Shown here: piece by piece, positions 58,447 to 64,000 of the stretch
How positions within the stretch are numbered: the stretch's first letter is position 1
How the letters are laid out: every line of letters begins with the position of its first letter
DNA from: a virus
Direction: 5' to 3' (one strand)
DNA: 64,000 nt
IMG/VR virus record: IMGVR_UViG_3300025887_000015
Coordinates: 1-64,000 of that record
Translations under genes and position numbers: made by a program
The notes under the pieces: generated by a model
Seen by the model: the letters and a program-made list of their open reading frames with translations, nothing else
The model's database searches: none
Told to the model about the DNA's origin: nothing

Positions 58447-58715
58447 TGGCTGGACATTTACCAATACCAACTGATGAAACTCTTGAGGCAATTCTCAAGA
58501 GTTTCTTAAAAAAGCAATACATTTACCTGATGCCATATTTTCAAAGATATGAGCATGGTAATGGTAAAATGTATAGATTACCTGATGAGTACTTTATGAA
58601 TGAAGACCATGGGTTAATCGATGACGAAGTAATTGTCTTGTCTTATATGGATAAGAGTTTTGAATACCATTTGGATAAAGATTTAAAAATAAATCAAATA
58701 TATTTGGTAATGTAA
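58446..58715 (+). CDS. Hypothetical early protein
   Basis: 89 residues (MAGHLPIPTDETLEAILKSF), helical start. The last codons hold the -33 box of the next promoter. Unrecognised. Confidence 0.5.
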   Translation: MAGHLPIPTDETLEAILKSFLKKQYIYLMPYFQRYEHGNGKMYRLPDEYFMNEDHGLIDDEVIVLSYMDKSFEYHLDKDLKINQIYLVM

Positions 58716-58734
58716 TATATTATTCTTACCTTTG
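58703..58734 (+). promoter_or_regulatory. Early promoter, TTTG-N20-TACCTTTG
   Basis: Boxes 58703-58706 (inside the previous gene) and 58727-58734; gene at 58768. Confidence 0.7.
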
Positions 58735-58767
58735 AAGTATAATCAAAAAAACAAAAAACAATAAACT

Positions 58768-59073
58768 ATGGATTTAACATTCAACCCAGATGCGAAAGCA
58801 CAAAGAACCAAAGAAGCGTATAATAATGCGTTATCTGAAATCTCAGATAATTTAAAAAACGGAAACAAAATAACACACCTTTATATTGATAAAGAGGTTG
58901 CTGCTGATGTTAGAAGTATGCTCAATGATGAGTTTAAGCGTCAAGGCAAAGAGGATAATTTCAATTGGGGTGTAGTGAGACGTTCACGCAATGAGTTTAG
59001 TCGTCAAATGCAAGATTTCACTGGTGAAACTATTGGTGACCAAAAACATTATAAACTATGTTATAGTAATTAA
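58768..59073 (+). CDS. Hypothetical early protein
   Basis: 101 residues (MDLTFNPDAKAQRTKEAYNN), helical and charged. Followed by a terminator-promoter element and small RNA copy 1. Confidence 0.5.
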   Translation: MDLTFNPDAKAQRTKEAYNNALSEISDNLKNGNKITHLYIDKEVAADVRSMLNDEFKRQGKEDNFNWGVVRRSRNEFSRQMQDFTGETIGDQKHYKLCYSN

Positions 59074-59097
59074 TTGTAAGCGATTAATTATTTAAAA

Positions 59098-59144
59098 AAA
59101 CCCTATCATTTATTTGGTAGGGTTATTTTTTTTTCTTATCTTTG
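59098..59144 (+). terminator. Terminator overlapping the promoter of small RNA copy 1
   Basis: AACCCTA/TAGGGTT stem with T9. TTTG at 59113-59116 lies in the loop/3' arm, exactly 20 bases before TATCTTTG (59137-59144). Confidence 0.8.
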
Positions 59145-59149
59145 TTATA

Positions 59150-59205
59150 ACAAAGGGCCTGACCTAACAAGTCGGAAGAGTAGACTCCAACCTACCTTAT
59201 ATTTA
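59150..59205 (+). ncRNA. Candidate small RNA, copy 1 of 4
   Basis: Divergent copy: the hairpin GGA-AGAGTAGAC-TCC with flanking GT/AC (59172-59192) and CCTAC-CTTAT are conserved, while the 5' part differs from other copies and the T run is short. No ORF. Ends are estimates. Confidence 0.5.
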
Positions 59206-59279
59206 AGTTTTCATAAAATAAATGTTAAAGTTCTTGGATATTAAAAAGTTTCATTATGTTGTAAATTTACCTGGTTTTA

Positions 59280-59311
59280 TTTGGTTAGTATATAATAAAG
59301 TCTTATATTTG
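59280..59311 (+). promoter_or_regulatory. Early promoter of the ParB-like gene
   Basis: TTTG (59280-59283), N20, TATATTTG (59304-59311). An upstream remnant (GTTAAAGTTCTTGGATATT, 59224) looks like a second, broken promoter. Leader repeats AATCAA twice. Confidence 0.72.
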
Positions 59312-59348
59312 TACTGTAATCAATATTTAATAATCAAAACCAAAACAA

Positions 59349-60095
59349 ATGAAAAATTTATTCCAAGAAACAAAGTTATTTTTATCACAAGATTATGACT
59401 TATTTAAATTCTTTAACTTCAATAGAGAGGCAGACCAAAACCATGTTAATAGATTAGTTGAATCGATTAAGCGTTGGGGTTTTGTTAGTTGTGTTACAGT
59501 TATTAAAACTGATGCTATTGATGGTGTAATGTCTTATTATATTTTAGATGGTCAACATAGATTTTTAGCTGCTAAAATTTTGAACATTCCCTTCAAGTTT
59601 GATGTTGTTGAGATAGCTACTACCTTAGAGTTGGCAAACTACCTAGCAGACGTTAATAATTGTGCAAAAGCGTGGGGGACAAATCAATTCCTTAATATAT
59701 GGTCAAAATTAAATATTTCAGAATACGTTAAATTATTAAAAGTTCAAACTGAAACTAAAATTCAAATCACACCATTAGTTAAGGCTTATAGTGGTAAAAG
59801 TTCAATGAATGAATTTCGTAAAGGTACTATGACTTTTACTGATGAAGCCAAGTCAGACCAAATTATTAAGCAAATTGTAGACTTGAATGATTATTTACCT
59901 AGTAAAGCATTTTGTAGACGTGCTATTATTGATATAATGAATGATAAAGACTATAACCATAAAATAATTAAGCCATTAATTATTAGACGTGCTGAAAGTG
60001 TTGGGTTTACTGAAAATGAAAATGACCTTAGAAATGAATTAAAGATGTTAGTTCGTGCATCTAAAGTTAACGCACCTAAATTAAAAGTTGCGTAA
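59349..60095 (+). CDS. ParB-like nuclease domain protein
   Basis: 248 residues. VNRLVESIKRWGFVSCVTVI (about 33-52) and YILDGQHRFLAAKILNIPFK (about 64-83) are the ParB/sulfiredoxin-fold motifs with the DGxHR site. The C-terminal half is helical. Phage proteins with this domain act as nucleases or DNA-binding regulators; no parA or centromere-like site is nearby, so a partition role is not supported. Confidence 0.82.
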   Translation: MKNLFQETKLFLSQDYDLFKFFNFNREADQNHVNRLVESIKRWGFVSCVTVIKTDAIDGVMSYYILDGQHRFLAAKILNIPFKFDVVEIATTLELANYLADVNNCAKAWGTNQFLNIWSKLNISEYVKLLKVQTETKIQITPLVKAYSGKSSMNEFRKGTMTFTDEAKSDQIIKQIVDLNDYLPSKAFCRRAIIDIMNDKDYNHKIIKPLIIRRAESVGFTENENDLRNELKMLVRASKVNAPKLKVA

Positions 60096-60103
60096 ATTTA
60101 TAA

Positions 60104-60150
60104 AATAACCTGGTAATTATTTTGCTAGGTTATTTTTTATCTTATATTTG
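60104..60150 (+). terminator. Terminator overlapping the next promoter
   Basis: AATAACCT/AGGTTATT stem and T6; TTTG in the loop (60121-60124) is 18 bases before TATATTTG (60143-60150), the promoter of the gene at 60183. Confidence 0.72.
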
Positions 60151-60182
60151 TAATATCAATATTTAATCAAAACAAACTAATT

Positions 60183-61112
60183 ATGTTAACAGAAAATCAA
60201 GTAAAAGTTCAAATCATTAGAAACCCTAATGTAAAGTCAAATGAGTTAGATTTTAATTTTGAAGTGCCACAAAAGTTAGGTGGACTTAAACGTGAAATAA
60301 CGGTCAAGCGTAACAACTTATTAAAGTTAGCTAAGTCAAGTACTTATACTCACATAACATTAAGTAAAAAGTTAGGAATCACATCTTATGCTTTAAGTCG
60401 TTTCTTAGATAAAGAAACCAACAACCCTATTAATGCAGAAGCTATTTATACTGCTATCTATTCAGTAGATTTGAATGAGTTAAAAGAAGAAACCAAAACT
60501 CGTTTCAATGGTGTTAATAAAATGAATATACGATATAAGTTTATCGAAGCTATTGGAAAAACTAAAAAAACACAAGGTAGGTTTTTTAGCTTACCAAGTG
60601 AAACTTGTGCCTTTGAAAATGAATTGAATATTAATTTAGAAAATAAGTTTCATTACATCGGTGCTGAATGTAAAAAAGATATTTTTGAACAAGCATTACA
60701 AACCATTGCAAAGTATAAACTTTCAATGCAGTTACATTTAGGTAAAGCAAGTGAAGTTTTAATGTCAAAAAAGAATGATTTTTTTGCTCATATATTTGCT
60801 GATTATTGTGGTACATTTCCAAGCTACGAAGCTGAAATTAGACATATTTTTACTAATAATTTAGTGATACGTGGTGGGTTAATTGGTTTAACTTTCACTA
60901 CTCGTGAAGCAAACACTAAAAATCAAACGTCTATTGAGTATCATAAATCGATTTTAGCTGAAATAGGCTCTAAAGATACACCAACTACAATTGGTGGTAT
61001 TAGATTGAAGTTATTGTCTTTTATGAGTAACAACTATAAATTTGAGGAAGTAATTGATTATTCTGATGATGGTTCACACATGGTATTTGTTTTGATAAAA
61101 AGAGTGAAATAA
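60183..61112 (+). CDS. HTH protein with methyltransferase-like C-terminal domain
   Basis: 309 residues. Residues about 55-80 form a helix-turn-helix (HITLSKKLGITSYALSRFLD). From about 135: SLPSETCAFENELN, YIGAECKKDIFEQAL, FAHIFADYCGTFPSYEAEIR, GGLIGLTFTTRE and the ending GSHMVFVLIKRVK follow a class I methyltransferase layout, but motif I lacks the usual GxGxG (LPSET instead). It may be a divergent methyltransferase or a non-catalytic relative working as a regulator. Confidence 0.55.
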   Translation: MLTENQVKVQIIRNPNVKSNELDFNFEVPQKLGGLKREITVKRNNLLKLAKSSTYTHITLSKKLGITSYALSRFLDKETNNPINAEAIYTAIYSVDLNELKEETKTRFNGVNKMNIRYKFIEAIGKTKKTQGRFFSLPSETCAFENELNINLENKFHYIGAECKKDIFEQALQTIAKYKLSMQLHLGKASEVLMSKKNDFFAHIFADYCGTFPSYEAEIRHIFTNNLVIRGGLIGLTFTTREANTKNQTSIEYHKSILAEIGSKDTPTTIGGIRLKLLSFMSNNYKFEEVIDYSDDGSHMVFVLIKRVK

Positions 61113-61125
61113 AATAACTCTTTAT

Positions 61126-61156
61126 AAATGGCCTCTAAATTTAGAGGCCATTTTTT
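61126..61156 (+). terminator. Intrinsic terminator
   Basis: TGGCCTCTAAA/TTTAGAGGCCA perfect stem and T6. Confidence 0.88.
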
Positions 61157-61165
61157 ATGTTAAAT

Positions 61166-61197
61166 AATTAGGTTTATATATAATAAAGTCTTATATT
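61166..61197 (+). promoter_or_regulatory. Early promoter, TTAG-N20-TATATTTG
   Basis: Boxes 61166-61169 and 61190-61197, just after the terminator; gene at 61225. Confidence 0.75.
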
Positions 61198-61224
61198 TGT
61201 GCTGTAATCAAAACAACAAGACAA

Positions 61225-61539
61225 ATGAAAAGAGTACAAAACCTTAAAGATGTAAATATTACTCTTGAAGACTTATACAAGGGTAAAAAACAAATAAATT
61301 TACACTTGTCTGATAAACCTTATACGTTTTCACTTATCTTAAAAGATAGACATGGTGTAGATTGTAAATTGAGTTCCTTTGGTGCAAATCTTTATGTTAG
61401 AACCAATAAGGGGTTAAATTATGAAAGATATCAATCATTAAGTAGTTTACAATCTGCAATTAAACGTGCAATCAAAACTAAAGTTGAAACTGAGGGCGAA
61501 ATCACATTTTCATTATCTGATGAAGTTTATACATTTTAA
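61225..61539 (+). CDS. Hypothetical early protein
   Basis: 104 residues (MKRVQNLKDVNITLEDLYKG), basic, beta-rich. Unrecognised. Confidence 0.5.
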   Translation: MKRVQNLKDVNITLEDLYKGKKQINLHLSDKPYTFSLILKDRHGVDCKLSSFGANLYVRTNKGLNYERYQSLSSLQSAIKRAIKTKVETEGEITFSLSDEVYTF

Positions 61540-61571
61540 TTAGGATAAATCAAATATATTTCTTATCTTTG
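61540..61571 (+). promoter_or_regulatory. Early promoter, TTAG-N20-TATCTTTG
   Basis: Boxes 61540-61543 and 61564-61571, starting at the base after the previous stop; gene at 61597. Confidence 0.72.
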
Positions 61572-61596
61572 TAATGTAATCAAAACAAAACAACAA

Positions 61597-61746
61597 ATGA
61601 CTTATCAAGACAAATTTAATGCACGTATCAATTTAAGAGCTGAACTATTAGCAATCCAATTATCAAAAGTTAATGGTATTGTTAGTAATAGTATCAAAGC
61701 AATGTATGGAATCCATACTAACAAACTTTTATATAATAAAATATAA
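61597..61746 (+). CDS. Hypothetical 49-residue protein
   Basis: MTYQDKFNARINLRAELLAI then SKVNGIVSNSIKAMYGIHTN; helical. Standard leader before it. Unrecognised. Confidence 0.5.
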   Translation: MTYQDKFNARINLRAELLAIQLSKVNGIVSNSIKAMYGIHTNKLLYNKI

Positions 61747-61750
61747 TTTA

Positions 61751-61799
61751 AAATAACCCATCATTTATTTGGTGGGTTCATTTTTTTTTCTTATCTTTG
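61751..61799 (+). terminator. Terminator overlapping the promoter of small RNA copy 2
   Basis: AACCCATCA/TGGTGGGTT-type stem and T9; loop TTTG (61768-61771) is 20 bases before TATCTTTG (61792-61799). Part of a roughly 110-bp duplication with 63752. Confidence 0.82.
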
Positions 61800-61804
61800 T
61801 ATTG

Positions 61805-61862
61805 GTTGACGGGCGCACTACGGTGGGAAGAGTAGACTCCAACCTACGCTTATTTTTTTTTT
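61805..61862 (+). ncRNA. Candidate small RNA, copy 2 of 4
   Basis: About 57 bases from the predicted start to a T10 run. Central hairpin arms GGTGGGA and TCCAACC (one mismatch) with loop AGAGTAGAC; outer GCG and CGC may pair. GC-rich compared with surroundings. No ORF. Identical to copy 4. Confidence 0.65.
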
Positions 61863-61881
61863 GAAAATAAATGTTAAATTA

Positions 61882-61913
61882 TTTGGTGGGTATATAATAT
61901 TGTCTTATATTTG
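61882..61913 (+). promoter_or_regulatory. Early promoter, TTTG-N20-TATATTTG
   Basis: Boxes 61882-61885 and 61906-61913; gene at 61938. Confidence 0.75.
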
Positions 61914-61937
61914 TAGTGAACAAATAATCAAAACAAC

Positions 61938-62363
61938 ATGACTACTCAAGCAAACATCATTTCAAGCGAAGCCCTTTATAACGTTATCAAGCGTGAAAAG
62001 AATAATAAGGGTGCTACTTTTACTATCAAGTCTAAATTGACTGGTAAGGACTTCACCTATAAGATTGCTCGTAGTGAGTTTAAAGGACGTTGGTACACTC
62101 AAGTATATGTTGAAACAGGATATATGCAATTCACTCATTTAGGTTCTTACTTCAAAGGTAAGATATATAAGCGTGGTGGTGAAATTACTTCACCAAGTGC
62201 AATAGGAATTAGTTTCGTGTTGTTTAAGGTAGAAAATAGACATTTTGAGTGGATTGACCGTCAAGCTGAAATAATGCACTTAGGTTCGTGCTTATGTTGT
62301 GGTAAGACGTTAACTGATGCTCAAAGTATAGAGCGTGGACTTGGCCCAGTATGTGCTGGGTAA
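61938..62363 (+). CDS. DUF6011-like zinc-knuckle protein
   Basis: 141 residues. The C-terminal CLCCGKTLTDAQSIERGLGP and VC give the CxxCG(R/K)xLTDxxSxxxGxGPxC pattern of DUF6011, a zinc knuckle frequent in phage and actinobacterial proteins. The N-terminal 100 residues are beta-rich (GATFTIKSKLTGKDFTYKIA). Function unknown. Confidence 0.65.
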   Translation: MTTQANIISSEALYNVIKREKNNKGATFTIKSKLTGKDFTYKIARSEFKGRWYTQVYVETGYMQFTHLGSYFKGKIYKRGGEITSPSAIGISFVLFKVENRHFEWIDRQAEIMHLGSCLCCGKTLTDAQSIERGLGPVCAG

Positions 62364-62389
62364 GTCCTTAAAAAAAAAGTGTTAAAATT

Positions 62390-62421
62390 TTTGGTAGTTA
62401 TATAATAAAGCCTTATATTTG
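62390..62421 (+). promoter_or_regulatory. Early promoter, TTTG-N20-TATATTTG
   Basis: Boxes 62390-62393 and 62414-62421; gene at 62446. Confidence 0.75.
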
Positions 62422-62445
62422 TACTGTAATCAAAACAACAACTAC

Positions 62446-63165
62446 ATGAAAGATATTAAATACATTTATAGATTAGGTAATACGGTTAACGTATTAAATG
62501 CTAAAGTTTCACAAAACAGTAAGATTGGAATTGGTTATATTATTCAAACATACCATTATTCAATTGAACAAGTTATGGATGCTAGTTTAGTAAATGATAA
62601 AGCAAGTTGTTTAGATTGTCCTTTATCATATAACCAAAACAATGGTAAAAGTGGTGGGTGTTATACTCACAAAGGTATGCAATTAATGGGTTTAAAATCT
62701 ATGTTAAGGGGTCTTAATAGAAAATTAAATACTATTAATGAATTTAAACAAAGTGACTTTTTTAACTTTGTTAATAAAGTTAAAGCAACTAACAAAGTAG
62801 ATTTAGTTCGTTTTGGTGCTTATGGTGAACCAATTCTATTACCTTTAAAAGTTGTTGAAGTCTTAAGTGGTTTAAGTCAAAAAACTACAGGATATACTCA
62901 TCAATGGAATAAACCACAATACCAAAAATATAATAAGTTTTTTATGTCGTCAACACATACTGAAACAGAACGTCAACAAGCTAAAGATTTAGGTTACCGT
63001 TCGTTTTTTGTTGCTACAAGTGAAATAAAGGGTTTTAAGCCACAAAATGCAGTTAATTGTCCAGCAAGTAAGGAAAGTTCTAAAAACCTTTCATGCATCG
63101 CTTGTGGGCTTTGTAATGGTACTAGCAGAGGTATTAAAAAAGATATCTATATAATGAAACATTAA
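62446..63165 (+). CDS. Phage Cys-rich protein, DUF7227-like
   Basis: 239 residues from MKDIKYIYRL. CLDCPLSYNQNNGKSGGCYT (about 47-66), LVRFGAYGEPILLP, GYTHQWNKPQ, AKDLGYRSFF and the ending NCPASKES ... CIACGLCNG give eight or more Cys, probably binding metal or an iron-sulfur cluster. I recognise the layout from phage proteins of unknown function (DUF7227-like). No CxxxCxxC radical-SAM motif. Confidence 0.6.
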   Translation: MKDIKYIYRLGNTVNVLNAKVSQNSKIGIGYIIQTYHYSIEQVMDASLVNDKASCLDCPLSYNQNNGKSGGCYTHKGMQLMGLKSMLRGLNRKLNTINEFKQSDFFNFVNKVKATNKVDLVRFGAYGEPILLPLKVVEVLSGLSQKTTGYTHQWNKPQYQKYNKFFMSSTHTETERQQAKDLGYRSFFVATSEIKGFKPQNAVNCPASKESSKNLSCIACGLCNGTSRGIKKDIYIMKH

Positions 63166-63167
63166 TT

Positions 63168-63218
63168 TAAAAAAGACTACCATTAATTTGGTAGTCTTAT
63201 TTTTTTGTCTTATATTTG
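63168..63218 (+). terminator. Terminator overlapping the promoter of small RNA copy 3
   Basis: AAGACTACC/GGTAGTCTT stem and T7; loop TTTG (63187-63190) is 20 bases before TATATTTG (63211-63218). Confidence 0.82.
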
Positions 63219-63223
63219 TAGTA

Positions 63224-63280
63224 TACAAAGCAACCGAGCAAAGGTGAGAAGTAGACTCCACCCTACGCTTATTTTTTTTT
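63224..63280 (+). ncRNA. Candidate small RNA, copy 3 of 4
   Basis: Variant copy: GGTG/CACC stem, loop with AAGTAGACTC, then CCTACGCTTA and a T run. The changed bases keep pairing (GGTG with CACC instead of GGT-GGGA with TCC-ACC), and outer AGC/GCT can pair where copies 2 and 4 have GCG/CGC. No ORF. Confidence 0.58.
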
Positions 63281-63300
63281 ATAAATTAAATATTAAATTA

Positions 63301-63332
63301 TTTGGTAGTTAAATAATAAAGTCTTATATTTG
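63301..63332 (+). promoter_or_regulatory. Early promoter, TTTG-N20-TATATTTG
   Basis: Boxes 63301-63304 and 63325-63332; gene at 63358. Confidence 0.75.
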
Positions 63333-63357
63333 TACTGTAATCAAAACAACAGAAATT

Positions 63358-63741
63358 ATGTCAAAAGAAATCGAATTAAAATTATCAAATGAGAAGTGTA
63401 TTGAAATTTTCTTTAATGCTTTGTGTAATGGCTTAGGTTACATTGGTGGTTATGGTATAACCATTGATTGTGATAGAGATGCATATAATGATGCTAGAGC
63501 CAAGTTAGATGTCCCAGCATTTGAGGACGTGTTAATTCAAGTATTAAAAGATGGTGGTGTTATTCAATTCGTGGATAACGAAGGTGAAGAAACTACTGAT
63601 GTTACCTTAGATATGGTTTTAGAACGTATACCACAAGTTGAATTAGATACTCTAATGGAGATGATTCAAGAACAAGATGATGCGTGTACTGCTGATATCA
63701 TTCTACAAACTGTTATCTACGGAGAAGTTCAATTCGGATAA
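63358..63741 (+). CDS. Hypothetical acidic early protein
   Basis: 127 residues, acidic (MSKEIELKLSNEKCIEIFFN, then DDACTADIILQTVIYGEVQF). The type is common in large phages without known function. Confidence 0.55.
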   Translation: MSKEIELKLSNEKCIEIFFNALCNGLGYIGGYGITIDCDRDAYNDARAKLDVPAFEDVLIQVLKDGGVIQFVDNEGEETTDVTLDMVLERIPQVELDTLMEMIQEQDDACTADIILQTVIYGEVQFG

Positions 63742-63751
63742 AATTAATTAA

Positions 63752-63800
63752 AAATAACCCATCATTTATTTGGTGGGTTCATTTTTTTTTCTTATCTTTG
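63752..63800 (+). terminator. Terminator overlapping the promoter of small RNA copy 4
   Basis: Identical to the element at 61751; loop TTTG (63769-63772), 20 bases, TATCTTTG (63793-63800). Confidence 0.82.
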
Positions 63801-63805
63801 TATTG

Positions 63806-63862
63806 GTTGACGGGCGCACTACGGTGGGAAGAGTAGACTCCAACCTACGCTTATTTTTTTTT
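63806..63862 (+). ncRNA. Candidate small RNA, copy 4 of 4
   Basis: Identical to copy 2 up to the length of the T run (9 instead of 10). Same hairpin and flanks; next early promoter follows about 40 bases later. Confidence 0.65.
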
Positions 63863-63900
63863 ATAGCAAATGTTAAAATTTTAAAATAAGTGTTAAAATA

Positions 63901-63932
63901 TTAGGATGGTATATAATAAAGTCTTATATTTG
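63901..63932 (+). promoter_or_regulatory. Early promoter, TTAG-N20-TATATTTG
   Basis: Boxes 63901-63904 and 63925-63932. TGTTAAAAT occurs twice upstream (63870 and 63891), suggesting a duplicated upstream element. Confidence 0.75.
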
Positions 63933-63956
63933 TATTATAATCAAAACAACAACATT

Positions 63957-64000
63957 ATGACAACTACACAAACAGAACTTTCAGAAGCTTATTCAATGTT
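63957..64000 (+). CDS. Early gene, 3' end outside window
   Basis: MTTTQTELSEAYSM and onward; standard promoter and leader (CAAAACAACAACATT) before it. Too short to classify. Confidence 0.55.
   Translation, partial: MTTTQTELSEAYSM

Noticed and set aside
59349-61112. Partition system (ParB plus partner)
   Set aside because: No ParA-type ATPase and no repeated centromere-like site; the second gene is an HTH/methyltransferase-like protein.
1-64000. tRNA genes
   Set aside because: No cloverleaf with TTCGANNC-type T arm was noticed in the intergenic regions. This was by eye; a tRNA scan would be decisive.

Overview
The window is a piece of a large, AT-rich, T4-like (contractile-tailed) phage genome. 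The host is most likely a Bacteroidetes/Flavobacteriia bacterium. This rests on (i) a T4-type head and tail module: capsid protein, scaffold, prohead protease, portal, large terminase, tail tube, baseplate OB-fold protein and a gp55-like late sigma factor; (ii) more than 30 promoters of the Bacteroidetes type (TTTG or TTAG, 20 bases, TAnnTTTG); and (iii) A/C-rich leaders without Shine-Dalgarno sequences. No tRNA, rRNA or CRISPR array was seen.

Layout. 1-7.4 kb (+): end of a glycosyltransferase-like gene, late sigma factor, then virion and baseplate genes. 7.4-11.3 kb (+): VWA protein, dTDP-glucose 4,6-dehydratase, small genes and a small serine recombinase. 11.3-27.9 kb (-): capsid and packaging module, transcribed from tail tube down to major capsid protein. 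The portal gene carries an HNH intein, and one structural gene pair is joined by a possible frameshift at an A10 run. 28-30.2 kb (-): thymidylate synthase and small genes including a KTSC protein. 30.3-35.4 kb (+): ClpC-like unfoldase, two membrane proteins and a multidomain protein (ADP-ribosyltransferase-like, DUF5661-like, GNAT-like). 35.5-38 kb (+): very small genes including a cyclic-phosphate-type receiver domain. 38-43.6 kb (-): Mom-like DNA modification protein, five tandem glycine-dipeptide-repeat genes, YkuK-like RNase H-fold protein, leucine-rich-repeat protein and thioredoxin. 43.7-49 kb: nuclease-like genes, an HNH gene with a +1 frameshift, and a leftward run of tiny membrane proteins. 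49-50.7 kb: HNH homing endonuclease with G-run-rich flanks. 51.4-64 kb (+): an early-type region of about 30 short genes, most with their own near-identical promoter and leader.

How it works together (inference). The host-type TTTG-N20-TAnnTTTG promoters probably drive early expression. A second AT-only motif, TATATTTATA or close variants, lies 12-28 bases before many virion genes and is a candidate late promoter for the gp55-like sigma factor.

The most novel-looking system is in the early region. Four copies of a roughly 55-base element (promoter, conserved GGA-AGAGTAGAC-TCC hairpin, poly-U end) sit between genes and look like a family of phage small RNAs. Several intrinsic terminators there carry the -33 box of the next promoter in their loop, so terminator and promoter overlap.

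All functional assignments come from reading motifs by eye; no database search was run.
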